DNA of 64,000 nt, from NCBI GenBank assembly GCA_037013495.1, contig CM072801.1, positions 38,862,001 to 38,926,000 of the forward strand, in the 5' to 3' direction. Under the pieces are notes generated by a model. It saw only the letters and a program-made list of their open reading frames with translations. It was not told where the DNA came from and searched no databases. This stretch comes from Hippophae tibetana. Its lineage: Eukaryota; Streptophyta; Magnoliopsida; Rosales; Elaeagnaceae. This document shows positions 35,119 through 48,669 of the stretch, one piece after another (the stretch's first letter is position 1; each line of letters begins with the position of its first letter). Position numbers and translations under genes: made by a program.

Positions 35119-38100
35119 CCTCTAATAGATAGGTGGCATCTCATTGCGTTGCAATCTGTTGTTGTTCTTTTGGGTTCCAATTTGATCTTCTTAACCCATT
35201 TCGAAGCAATTTACTCATTCTTAATCCTTTTGAGTTACTATGTTGTTCGCCTAAAGGTTCCGCTTCATTTTGTATCAAAGCCTTGGTTGTTGAAAATATG
35301 GTATCTATCTTCATATATTCATTTTTTGAATTTTAAATTTAAAAAAATTTTGTCCATTGAATTTTCTGTGTTTTCATTAGACACAAATCACAAAGAAAGA
35401 TAGATATTTGTATACCATGTCTTGTGTTTTCTTTTTATTTTGTTGTCATTATTTTGTCTTTTGATTTCATTTCCTTTCTTTCTTTAAATTCTATGTAACT
35501 TTTTCTTGTGTCATGTTTTCTGTGTTCAATATATTTTTTTATTGAAAGAAACAATAGAGTTACTACAGTTCTTAGTTTCAAGAAAAACTTGGTTATTAAT
35601 ATCGATAGCAATATTAAACTGTTGTAACTTTTAATTCGTGCATCAAAATGACTATTGTACTATTTAAAATCGTAGCTCTTTCGATACCTAAAAAGACAAT
35701 AAAAGAATAGTTTAGTTATCAGCATTTTTTTAACCAAAATTACTTTGTTCACACTACTTGCTTACCTCTAATAGATAGGTGGCATATCATTGCGTTGTTT
35801 TCTGTTCTTGTTCTTTTGGGTTAAAATTTAATCATCTTAACACTATTTTAAGCAATTTAATCATTTTTAATCCTTTGAGTTCCTACATTGTCTGCCTAAA
35901 GTTTTGCATCATTTGGTATCAAAGCCTTTGTTGCTGAAAATATGTTATCTATCTTCTTATATTTAATTTTTTGAATTTTACATTAAAAAAAATTTATCCA
36001 TTGAATTTTTGTGTTTTCATAAGACAAAAATCACAAAGAAAGATAGATATTTGTATACCTAGTCTTGTGTTTTCTTACAATTTTGTTGTCATTATTTTGT
36101 CTTTCGATTTAATTTCCTTGTTTTCTTTAAATTCTTTGTACCTTTTTCTTGTTTTATGTTTTCTGTTTCAACCTATTTTTTCTTTTGAAAGAAACAATAG
36201 AGCTACTGTAGTTCGTAGTTTCAAGTAACACTAGGTTATTAATATGGGTGGCAACTTTAAACTGTTGTAACTTTTAATTTATGCATCGAAATAACTATTA
36301 TAATGTATCAAATCGTAACTCTTTCGATTCCAAAAAACACATTGAAAGAATAGTTTAGTTATCGGCATTTTTTTACAACAATATTACTTTGTTTACCCTA
36401 CTTGCCGACCTCTAATAGATAGGTGGCATCTCATTGCGTTGTAATCTGTTGTTGTTCTTTTGGGTTCCAATTTGATCTTCTTAACCCATTTCGAAGCAAT
36501 TTACTCATTCTTAATCCTTTGAGTTACTATGTTTTTCGCCTAAAGGTTCCGCTTCATTTTGTATGAAAGCTTTGGTTGCAGAAAATATGGTATCTATCTT
36601 CATATATTCATTTTTTTGAATTTTACATTTAAAAAAACTTTGTCCATTAAATATTCTGTGTTTCCATTAGACACAAATCACAAAAAAAGTTAGATATTTG
36701 TATACCATATCTTGTGTTTTCTTTTAATTTTGTTGTCATTATTTTGTCTTTCGATTTCATTTCCTTTCTTTCTTTAAATTCTTTGTACCTTTTTCTTGTG
36801 TCATGTTTTCTATGTTCAATCTGTTTTTGTTATTGTAAGAAACAATAGAGATACTACAGTTCATAGTTTCAAGAAAAACTTGGTTATTAATATCGATAGC
36901 AATATTAAACTGTTGTAACTTTTAATTAGTGCATCAAAATGACTATTGTACTATTTAAAACCGTAGCTCTTTCGATACCTAAAAAGACAATAAAAGAATA
37001 GTTTAGTTATCAGCATTTTGTTAACCAAAATTACTTTGTTCACACTACTTGCTTACCTCTAATAGATAGGTGGTATGTCGTTGCGTTGTTTTCTGTTCTT
37101 GTTCTTTTGGGTTAAAATTTAATCATCTTAACACTATTCTAAGCAATTTAATCATTTTTAATCCTTTGAGTTCCTACATTGTCTGCCTAAAGTTTTGCAT
37201 CATTTGGTATCAAAGCCTTTGTTGTTGAAAATATGTTATCTATCTTCTTATATTTAATTTTTTGAATTTTACATTAAAAAAAACTTTATCCATTGAATTT
37301 TTGTGTTTTCATAAGACAAAAATCACAAAGAAAGATAGATATTTGTATACCTAGTCTTGTGTTTTCTTACAATTTTGTTGTCATTATTTTGTCTTTCGAT
37401 TTAATTTCCTTGTTTTCTTTAAATTCTTTGTACCTTTTTATTGTTTTATGTTTTCTGTTTCAACCTATTTTTTCTTTTGATGGAAAAAATAGAGCTACTG
37501 TAGTTCGTAGTTTCAAGTAAAACTAGGTTATTAATATGGGTGGCAACTTTAAACTGTTGTAACTTTTAATTCGTGCATCGAAATAACTATTATAATGCAT
37601 CAAATCGTAGCTCTTTCGATTCCAAAAAACACACGGAAACAATAGTTTAGTTATCGGCATTTTTTACGCCAATATTACTTTGTTCACGCCACTTGCCGAC
37701 CTCTAATAGATAGGTGCCATCTCATTGTGTTGTAATTTGTTCTTGTTCTTTTGGGTTCCAATTTGATCTTCTTAACCCATTTCTAAGCAATTTACTCATT
37801 CTTAATCCTTTGAGTTACTATGTTGTTCGCCTAAAGGTTCCGCTTCATTTTGTATGAAAGCTTTGGTTGCAGAAAATATGGTATCTATCTTCATATATTC
37901 ATTTTTTTGAATTTTACATTTAAAAAAACTTTGTCCATTAAATATTCTGTGTTTCCATTAGACACAAATCACAAAAAAAGTTAGATATTTGTATACCATG
38001 TCTTGTGTTTTCTTTTAATTTTGTTGTCATTATTTTGTCTTTCGATTTCATTTCCTTTCTTTCTTTAAATTCTTTGAACCTTTTTCTTGTGTCATGTTTT

Positions 38101-38347
38101 CTATGTTCAATCTGTTTTTGTTATTGTAAGAAAAAATAGAGATACTACAGTTCATAGTTTCAAGAAAAACTTGGTTATTAATATCGATAGCAATATTAAA
38201 CTGTTGTAACTTTTAATTCGTGCATCAAAATGACTATTGTACTATTTAAAATCGTAACTCTTTCGATTCCAAAAAACACATTGAAAGAATAGTTTAGTTA
38301 TCGGCATTTTTTTACAACAATATTACTTTGTTCACACTACTTGCCGA
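35119..38347 (+). repeat. Pentamer HOR (3229 bp), copy 2
   Basis: Units 35119 (B), 35765 (A), 36409 (B chimera), 37056 (A) and 37700 (B/A chimera). The first unit has an extra T near 35230 and CTTTTTATTTTG near 35432. Both also occur in the unit at 38348, so a third copy was started or a shifted duplication took place. A private G (CACACGGAAAC, about 37635) marks this copy. Confidence 0.88.
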
Positions 38348-40928
38348 CCTCTAATAGATAGGTGGCATCTCATTGCGTTGCAATCTGTTGTTGTTCTTTT
38401 GGGTTCCAATTTGATCTTCTTAACCCATTTCGAAGCAATTTACTCATTCTTAATCCTTTTGAGTTACTATGTTGTTCGCCTAAAGGTTCCGCTTCATTTT
38501 GTATCAAAGCCTTGGTTGTTGAAAATATGGTATCTATCTTCATATATTCATTTTTTGAATTTTAAATTTAAAAAAATTTTGTCCATTGAATTTTCTGTGT
38601 TTTCATTAGACACAAATCACAAAGAAAGATAGATATTTGTATACCATGTCTTGTGTTTTCTTTTTATTTTGTTGTCATTATTTTGTCTTTTGATTTCATT
38701 TCCTTTCTTTCTTTAAATTCTATGTAACTTTTTCTTGTGTCATGTTTTCTGTGTTCAATATATTTTTTTATTGAAAGAAACAATAGAGTTACTACAGTTC
38801 TTAGTTTCAAGAAAAACTTGGTTATTAATATCGATAGCAATATTAAACTGTTGTAACTTTTAATTCGTGCATCAAAATGACTATTGTACTATTTAAAATC
38901 GTAGCTCTTTCGATACCTAAAAAGACAATAAAAGAATAGTTTAGTTATCAGCATTTTTTTAACCAAAATTACTTTGTTCACACTACTTGCTTACCTCTAA
39001 TAGATAGGTGGCATATCATTGCGTTGTTTTCTGTTCTTGTTCTTTTGGGTTAAAATTTAATCATCTTAACACTATTTTAAGCAATTTAATCATTTTTAAT
39101 CCTTTGAGTTCCTACATTGTCTGCCTAAAGTTTTGCATCATTTGGTATCAAAGCCTTTGTTGCTGAAAATATGTTATCTATCTTCTTATATTTAATTTTT
39201 TGAATTTTACATTAAAAAAAACTTTATCCATTGAATTTTTGTGTTTTCATAAGACAAAAATCACAAAGAAAGATAGATATTTGTATACCTAGTCTTGTGT
39301 TTTCTTACAATTTTGTTGTCATTATTTTGTCTTTCGATTTAATTTCCTTGTTTTCTTTAAATTCTTTGTACCTTTTTCTTGTTTTATGTTTTCTGTTTCA
39401 ACCTATTTTTTCTTTTGAAAGAAACAATAGAGCTACTGTAGTTCGTAGTTTCAAGTAAAACTAGGTTATTAATATGGGTGGCAACTTTAAACTGTTGTAA
39501 CTTTTAATTCGTGCATCGAAATGACTATTATAATGTATCAAATCGTAACTCTTTCGATTCCAAAAAACACATTGAAAGAATAGTTTAGTTATCGGCATTT
39601 TTTTACAACAATATTACTTTGTTCACACTACTTGCCGACCTCTAATAGATAGGTGGCATCTCATTGCGTTGCAATCTGTTGTTGTTCTTTTGGGTTCCAA
39701 TTTGATCTTCTTAACCCATTTCGAAGCAATTTACTCATTCTTAATCCTTTGAGTTACTATGTTGTTCGCCTAAAGGTTCCGCTTCATTTTGTATCAAAGC
39801 CTTGGTTGTTGAAAATATGGTATCTATCTTCATATATTCATTTTTTGAATTTTAAATTTAAAAAAATTTTGTCCATTGAATTTTCTGTGTTTTCATTAGA
39901 CACAAATCACAAAGAAAGATAGATATTTGTATACCATGTCTTGTGTTTTCTTTTTATTTTGTTGTCATTATTTTGTCTTTTGATTTCATTTCCTTTCTTT
40001 CTTTAAATTCTATATAACTTTTTCTTGTGTCATGTTTTCTGTGTTCAATATATTTTTTTATTGAAAGAAACAATAGAGTTACTACAGTTCTTAGTTTCAA
40101 GAAAAACTTGGTTATTAATATCGATAGCAATATTAAACTGTTGTAACTTTTAATTCGTGCATCAAAATGACTATTGTACTATTTAAAATCGTAGCTCTTT
40201 CGATACCTAAAAAGACAATAAAAGAATAGTTTAGTTATCAGCATTTTTTTAACCAAAATTACTTTGTTCACACTACTTGCTTACCTCTAATAGATAGGTG
40301 GCATATCATTGCGTTGTTTTCTGTTCTTGTTCTTTTGGGTTAAAATTTAATCATCTTAACACTATTTTAAGCAATTTAATCATTTTTAATCCTTTGAGTT
40401 CCTACATTGTCTGCCTAAAGTTTTGCATCATTTGGTATCAAAGCCTTTGTTGCTGAAAATATGTTATCTATCTTCTTATATTTAATTTTTTGAATTTTAC
40501 ATTAAAAAAAACTTTATCCATTGAATTTTTGTGTTTTCATAAGACAAAAATCACAAAGAAAGATAGATATTTGTATACCTAGTCTTGTGTTTTCTTACAA
40601 TTTTGTTGTCATTATTTTGTCTTTCGATTTAATTTCCTTGTTTTCTTTAAATTCTTTGTACCTTTTTCTTATTTTATGTTTTCTGTTTCAACCTATTTTT
40701 TCTTTTGAAAGAAACAATAGAGCTACTGTAGTTCGTAGTTTCAAGTAACACTAGGTTATTAATATGGGTGGCAACTTTAAACTGTTGTAACTTTTAATTT
40801 ATGCATCGAAATGACTATTATAATGTATCAAATCGTAACTCTTTCGATTCCAAAAAACACATTGAAAGAATAGTTTAGTTATCGGCATTTTTTTACAACA
40901 ATATTACTTTGTTTACACTACTTGCCGA
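38348..40928 (+). repeat. B-A dimers, period 1290 bp, after the pentamers
   Basis: Units 38348 (B), 38994 (A), 39639 (B) and 40284 (A). B units are of the GTTGCAATCTGTTG and TTTTAAATTTAAAAAAATTTTG type. A units have GGCATATCATTGCG and ACTATTTTAAGC. The B unit at 38348 keeps the extra T of 35119 and the unit at 39639 does not, so the pentamer match fades across this block. A private change CTATATAACTT lies near 40015. Confidence 0.85.
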
Positions 40929-43900
40929 CCTCTAATAGATAGGTGGCATCTCATTGCGTTGTAATCTGTTGTTGTTCTTTTGGGTTCCAATTTGATCTTC
41001 TTAACCCATTTCGAAGCAATTTACTCATTCTTAATCCTTTGAGTTACTATGTTTTTCGCCTAAAGGTTCCGCTTCATTTTGTATCAAAGCCTTGGTTGTT
41101 AAAAATATGGTATCTATCTTCATATATTCATTTTTTTAATTTTACATTTAAAACAATTTTGTCCATTGAATTTTCTGTGTTTTCATTATACACAAATCAC
41201 AAAGAAAGATAGATATTTGTATACCATGTCTTGTGTTTTCTTTTAATTTTGTTGTCATTATTTTGTCTTTCGATTTCATTTCCTTTCTTTCTTTAAATTC
41301 TATGTAACTTTTTCTTGTGTCATGTTTTCTGTGTTCAATATATTTTTTTATTGAAAGAAACAATAGAGCTACTACAGTTCTTAGTTTCAAGAAAAACTTG
41401 GTTATTAATATCGATAGCAATATTAAACTGTTGTAACTTTTAATTCGTGCATCAAAATGACTATTGTACTATTTAAAATCGTAGCTCTTTCGATACCTAA
41501 AAAGACAATAAAAGAATAGTTTAGTTATCAGCATTATTTTAACCAAAATTACTTTGTTCACACTACTTGCTTACCTCTAATAGATAGGTGGCATCTCATT
41601 GCGTTGTTTTCTGTTCTTGTTCTTTTGGGTTAAAATTTAATCATCTTAACACTATTTTAAGCAATTTAATCATTTTTAATCCTTTGAGTTCCTACATTGT
41701 CTGCCTAAAGTTTTGCATCATTTGGTATCAAAGCCTTTGTTGCTGAAAATATGTTATCTATCTTCTTATATTTAATTTTTTGAATTTTACATTAAAAAAA
41801 ACTTTATCCATTGAATTTTTGTGTTTTCATAAGACAAAAATCACAAAGAAAGATAGATATTTGTATACCTAGTCTTGTGTTTTCTTACAATTTTGTTGTC
41901 ATTATTTTGTCTTTCGATTTAATTTCCTTGTTTTCTTTAAATTCTTTGTACCTTTTTCTTGTTTTATGTTTTCTGTTTCAACCTATTTTTTCTTTTGAAA
42001 GAAACAATAGAGCTACTGTAGTTCGTAGTTTCAAGTAACACTAGGTTATTAATATGGGTGGCAACTTTAAACTGTTGTAACTTTTAATTTATGCATCGAA
42101 ATGACTATTATAATGTATCAAATCGTAACTCTTTCGATTCCAAAAAACACATTGAAAGAATAGTTTAGTTATCGGCATTTTTTTACAACAATATTACTTT
42201 GTTTACACTACTTGCCGACCTCTAATAGATAGGTGGCATCTCATTGCGTTGTAATCTGTTGTTGTTCTTTTGGGTTCCAATTTGATCTTCTTAACCCATT
42301 TCGAAGCAATTTACTCATTCTTAATCCTTTGAGTTACTATGTTTTTCGCCTAAAGGTTCCGCTTCATTTTGTATCAAAGCCTTGGTTGTTAAAAATATGG
42401 TATCTATCTTCATATATTCATTTTTTTAATTTTACATTTAAAACAATTTTGTCCATTGAATTTTCTGTGTTTTCATTATACACAAATCACAAAGAAAGAT
42501 AGATATTTGTATACCATGTCTTGTGTTTTCTTTTAATTTTGTTGTCATTATTTTGTCTTTCGATTTCATTTCCTTTCTTTCTTTAAATTCTATGTAACTT
42601 TTTCTTGTGTCATGTTTTCTGTGTTCAATATATTTTTTTATTGAAAGAAACAATAGAGCTACTACAGTTCTTAGTTTCAAGAAAAACTTGGTTATTAATA
42701 TCGATAGCAATATTAAACTGTTGTAACTTTTAATTCGTGCATCAAAATGACTATTGTACTATTTAAAATCGTAGCTCTTTCGATACCTAAAAAGACAATA
42801 AAAGAATAGTTTAGTTATCAGCATTATTTTAACCAAAATTACTTTGTTCACACTACTTGCTTACCTCTAATAGATAGGTGGCATCTCATTGCGTTGTTTT
42901 CTGTTCTTGTTCTTTTGGGTTAAAATTTAATCATCTTAACACTATTTTAAGCAATTTAATCATTTTTAATCCTTTGAGTTCCTACATTGTCTGCCTAAAG
43001 TTTTGCATCATTTGGTATCAAAGCCTTTGTTGCTGAAAATATGTTATCTATCTTCTTATATTTAATTTTTTGAATTTTACATTAAAAAAAACTTTATCCA
43101 TTGAATTTTTGTGTTTTCATAAGACAAAAATCACAAAGAAAGATAGATATTTGTATACCTAGTCTTGTGTTTTCTTACAATTTTGTTGTCATTATTTTGT
43201 CTTTCGATTTAATTTCCTTGTTTTCTTTAAATTCTTTGTACCTTTTTCTTGTTTTATGTTTTCTGTTTCAACCTATTTTTTCTTTTGAAAGAAACAATAG
43301 AGCTACTGTAGTTCGTAGTTTCAAGTAACACTAGGTTATTAATATGGGTGGCAACTTTAAACTGTTGTAACTTTTAATTTATGCATCGAAATGACTATTA
43401 TAATGTATCAAATCGTAACTCTTTCGATTCCAAAAAACACATTGAAAGAATAGTTTAGTTATCGGCATTTTTTTACAACAATATTACTTTGTTTACACTA
43501 CTTGCCGACCTCTAATAGATAGGTGGCATCTCATTGCGTTGTAATCTGTTGTTGTTCTTTTGGGTTCCAATTTGATCTTCTTAACCCATTTCGAAGCAAT
43601 TTACTCATTCTTAATCCTTTGAGTTACTATGTTTTTCGCCTAAAGGTTCCGCTTCATTTTGTATCAAAGCCTTGGTTGTTAAAAATATGGTATCTATCTT
43701 CATATATTCATTTTTTTAATTTTACATTTAAAACAATTTTGTCCATTGAATTTTCTGTGTTTTCATTATACACAAATCACAAAGAAAGATAGATATTTGT
43801 ATACCATGTCTTGTGTTTTCTTTTAATTTTGTTGTCATTATTTTGTCTTTCGATTTCATTTCCTTTCTTTCTTTAAATTCTATGTAACTTTTTCTTGTGT

Positions 43901-44153
43901 CATGTTTTCTGTGTTCAATATATTTTTTTATTGAAAGAAACAATAGAGCTACTACAGTTCTTAGTTTCAAGAAAAACTTGGTTATTAATATCGATAGCAA
44001 TATTAAACTGTTGTAACTTTTAATTCGTGCATCAAAATGACTATTGTACTATTTAAAATCGTAGCTCTTTCGATACCTAAAAAGACAATAAAAGAATAGT
44101 TTAGTTATCAGCATTATTTTAACCAAAATTACTTTGTTCACACTACTTGCTTA
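40929..44153 (+). repeat. Most uniform dimer run, B-A x 2.5
   Basis: B units at 40929, 42219 and 43509 and A units at 41574 and 42864 repeat every 1290 bp exactly. I noticed no difference between 40929-42218 and 42219-43508 by eye. The block matches 8665-10599 at an offset of 32,264 bp. It looks like the most recently expanded dimer in the window. Confidence 0.9.
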
Positions 44154-46087
44154 CCTCTAATAGATAGGTGGCATCTCATTGCGTTGTTTTCTGTTCTTGT
44201 TCTTTTGGGTTAAAATTTAATCATCTTAACACTATTCTAAGCAATTTAATCATTTTTAATCCTTTGAGTTCCTACATTGTCTGCCTAAAGTTTTGCATCA
44301 TTTGGTATCAAAGCCTTTGTTGCTGAAAATATGTTATCTATCTTCTTATATTTAATTTTTTGAATTTTACATTAAAAAAAACTTTATCCATTGAATTTTT
44401 GTCTTTTCATAAGACAAAAATCACAAAGAAAGAATGATATTTGTATACCTAGTCTTGTGTTTTCTTACAAATTTGTTGTCATTATTTTCTCTTTCGATTT
44501 AATTTCCTTGTTTTCTTTAAATTCTTTGTACCTTTTTCTTGTTTTATGTTTTCTGTTTCAACCTATTTTTTCTTTTGATGGAAATAATAGAGCTACTGTA
44601 GTTCGTAGTTTCAAGTAAAACTAGGTTATTAATAAGGGTGGCAACTTTAAACTGTTGAAACTTTTAATTCGTGCATCGAAATGACTATTATAATGCATCA
44701 AATCGTAGCTCTTTCGATTCCAAAAAGCACACTGAAACAATAGTTTAGTTATCGGCATTTTTTACGCCAATATTACTTTGTTCACGCCACTTGCCGACCT
44801 CTAATAGATAGGTGCCATCTCATTGTGTTGTAATTTGTTCTTGTTCTTTTCGGTTCCAATTTGATCTTCTTAACCCATTTCGAAGCAATTTACTCATTCT
44901 TAATCCTTTGAGTTACTGTGTTATTTGCCTAAAGGTTCCGCTTCATTTTGTATCAAAGCCTTGGTTGCTGAAAATATGTTATCTATCTTCATATATTCAT
45001 TTTCTGAATTTTACATTTAAAAAAAAATTGTCCATTGAATTTTCTGTGTTTTCATTAGACACAAATCACAAAGAAAGATAGATATTTGTATATCATGTCT
45101 TGTGTTTTCCCTTAATTTTGTTGTCATTATTTTGTCTTTCGACTTCATTTCGTTTCTTTATTTAAATTCTATGTACCTTTTTCTTGTGTCATGTTTTTTT
45201 TGTTCAATCTATTCTTGTTATTGAAAGAGACAATAGAGATACTAGAGTTCATAGTTTCAAGAAAAACTAGGTTATTAATATCGATTCCAATATTAAACTG
45301 TTGTAACTTTTAATTCGTGTATCGAAATAACTAGTATAATGTTTCAAATGGTAGATCTTTCGATACCTAAATAGACAATAAAATAATAGTTTAGTTATCA
45401 ACATTTTTTTAACCAAAATTACTTTGTTTACACTACTTGCTAACCTCTAATAGATAGGTGGAATCTCATTGCGTTGTTTTCTATTCTTGTTCTTTTGGGT
45501 TAAAATTTGATCATCTTAACACTATTCTAAGCAATTTGATCATTTTTAATCCTTTGAGTTCCTACATTATCTGCCTAAAGTTTTGCATCATTTGGTATCA
45601 AAGACTTTGTTGCTGAAAATTTGTTATCTATCTTCTTATATTTATTTTTTGAATATTACATTAAAAAAAACTTTATCCATTGAATTTTATGTGTTTTCAT
45701 AAGACTCCAATCACAAAGAAAGATAGACATTTGTATACCAAGTCTTGTGTTTTCTTACAATTTTGTTGTCATTATTTTGTCTTTCGATTTAATTTCCTTG
45801 TTTTCTTTAAATTCTTTGTACCTTTTTATTGTTTTCTGTTTTCTGTTTCAACGTATTTTTTCTTTTGATGGAAACAATAGAGCTACTGTAGTTCGTAGTT
45901 TCAAGTAAAACTAGGTTATTAATATGGGTGGCAACTTTAAACTGTTGTAACTTTTAATTCGTGCATCGAAATAACTATTATAATGCATCAAATCGTAGCT
46001 CTTTCGATTCCAAAAAACACACTGAAACAATAGTTTAGTTATCGGCATTTTTTACGCCAATATTACTTTGTTCACGCCACTTGCCGA
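44154..46087 (+). repeat. A unit plus diverged B-A pair, copy 2
   Basis: Units 44154 (A), 44798 (B) and 45444 (A) match 26084-28018 at an offset of about 18,070 bp, including TAATAAGGGTGG, CTGTTGAAACTT, CAAAAAGCAC and the diverged pair. Private differences include AAAGAATGATATTTG (about 44430), CATGTTTTTTTTG (about 45192), CTAAATAGACAA (about 45368), AAAGACTTTG (about 45602) and TAGACATTTG (about 45726). Confidence 0.85.
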
Positions 46088-48669
46088 CCTCTAATAGATA
46101 GGTGCCATCTCATTGTGTTGTAATTTGTTCTTGTTCTTTTGGGTTCCAATTTGATCTTCTTAACCCATTTCTAAGCAATTTACTCATTCTTAATCCTTTG
46201 AGTTACTATGTTGTTCGCCTAAAGGTTCCGCTTCATTTTGTATGAAAGCTTTGGTTGCAGAAAATATGGTATCTATCTTCATATATTCATTTTTTTGAAT
46301 TTTACATTTAAAAAAACTTTGTCCATTAAATATTCTGTGTTTCCATTAGACACAAATCACAAAAAAAGTTAGATATTTGTATACCATATCTTGTGTTTTC
46401 TTTTAATTTTGTTGTCATTATTTTGTCTTTCGATTTCATTTCCTTTCTTTCTTTAAATTCTTTGTACCTTTTTCTTGTGTCATGTTTTCTATGTTCAATC
46501 TGTTTTTGTTATTGTAAGAAACAATAGAGATACTACAGTTCATAGTTTCAAGAAAAACTTGGTTATTAATATCGATAGCAATATTAAACTGTTGTAACTT
46601 TTAATTAGTGCATCAAAATGACTATTGTACTATTTAAAACCGTAGCTCTTTCGATACCTAAAAAGACAATAAAAGAATAGTTTAGTTATCAGCATTTTGT
46701 TAACCAAAATTACTTTGTTCACACTACTTGCTTACCTCTAATAGATAGGTGGTATGTCGTTGCGTTGTTTTCTGTTCTTGTTCTTTTGGGTTAAAATTTA
46801 ATCATCTTAACACTATTCTAAGCAATTTAATCATTTTTAATCCTTTGAGTTCCTACATTGTCTGCCTAAAGTTTTGCATCATTTGGTATCAAAGCCTTTG
46901 TTGTTGAAAATATGTTATCTATCTTCTTATATTTAATTTTTTGAATTTTACATTAAAAAAAACTTTATCCATTGAATTTTTGTGTTTTCATAAGACAAAA
47001 ATCACAAAGAAAGATAGATATTTGTATACCTAGTCTTGTGTTTTCTTATAATTTTGTTGTCATTATTTTGTCTTTCAATTTAATTTCCTTGTTTTCTTTA
47101 AATTCTTTGTACCTTTTTATTGTTTTCTGTTTTCTGTTTCAACGTATTTTTTCTTTTGATGGAAACAATAGAGCTACTGTAGTTCGTAGTTTCAAGTAAA
47201 ACTAGGTTATTAATATGGGTGGCAACTTTAAACTGTTGTAACTTTTAATTCGTGCATCGAAATAACTATTATAATGCATCAAATCGTAGCTCTTTCGATT
47301 CCAAAAAACACACTGAAACAATAGTTTAGTTATCGGCATTTTTTACGCCAATATTACTTTGTTCACGCCACTTGCCGACCTCTAATAGATAGGTGCCATC
47401 TCATTGTGTTGTAATTTGTTCTTGTTCTTTTGGGTTCCAATTTGATCTTCTTAACCCATTTCTAAGCAATTTACTCATTCTTAATCCTTTGAGTTACTAT
47501 GTTGTTCGCCTAAAGGTTCCGCTTCATTTTGTATGAAAGCTTTGGTTGCAGAAAATATGGTATCTATCTTCATATATTCATTTTTTTGAATTTTACATTT
47601 AAAAAAACTTTGTCCATTAAATATTCTGTGTTTCCATTAGACACAAATCACAAAAAAAGTTAGATATTTGTATACCATATCTTGTGTTTTCTTTTAATTT
47701 TGTTGTCATTATTTTGTCTTTCGATTTCATTTCCTTTCTTTCTTTAAATTCTTTGTACCTTTTTCTTGTGTCATGTTTTCTATGTTCAATCTGTTTTTGT
47801 TATTGTAAGAAACAATAGAGATACTACAGTTCATAGTTTCAAGAAAAACTTGGTTATTAATATCGATAGCAATATTAAACTGTTGTAACTTTTAATTAGT
47901 GCATCAAAATGACTATTGTACTATTTAAAACCGTAGCTCTTTCGATACCTAAAAAGACAATAAAAGAATAGTTTAGTTATCAGCATTTTGTTAACCAAAA
48001 TTACTTTGTTCACACTACTTGCTTACCTCTAATAGATAGGTGGTATGTCGTTGCGTTGTTTTCTGTTCTTGTTCTTTTGGGTTAAAATTTAATCATCTTA
48101 ACACTATTCTAAGCAATTTAATCATTTTTAATCCTTTGAGTTCCTACATTGTCTGCCTAAAGTTTTGCATCATTTGGTATCAAAGCCTTTGTTGTTGAAA
48201 ATATGTTATCTATCTTCTTATATTTAATTTTTTGAATTTTACATTAAAAAAAACTTTATCCATTGAATTTTTGTGTTTTCATAAGACAAAAATCACAAAG
48301 AAAGATAGATATTTGTATACCTAGTCTTGTGTTTTCTTATAATTTTGTTGTCATTATTTTGTCTTTCAATTTAATTTCCTTGTTTTCTTTAAATTCTTTG
48401 TACCTTTTTATTGTTTTCTGTTTTCTGTTTCAACGTATTTTTTCTTTTGATGGAAACAATAGAGCTACTGTAGTTCGTAGTTTCAAGTAAAACTAGGTTA
48501 TTAATATGGGTGGCAACTTTAAACTGTTGTAACTTTTAATTCGTGCATCGAAATAACTATTATAATGCATCAAATCGTAGCTCTTTCGATTCCAAAAAAC
48601 ACACTGAAACAATAGTTTAGTTATCGGCATTTTTTACGCCAATATTACTTTGTTCACGCCACTTGCCGA
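46088..48669 (+). repeat. B-A dimer duplicated at 1291 bp
   Basis: 46088-47378 and 47379-48669 are near-identical B-A dimers. Markers are CTTATAATTTTG, CTTTCAATTTAATTTCC, TTGTTTTCTGTTTTC and CAACGTATTTTTTC in the A units (46735, 48026). The CAACGTATT variant also occurs at about 11005 and 45850, linking the block to 10600 and 45444. Confidence 0.88.
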
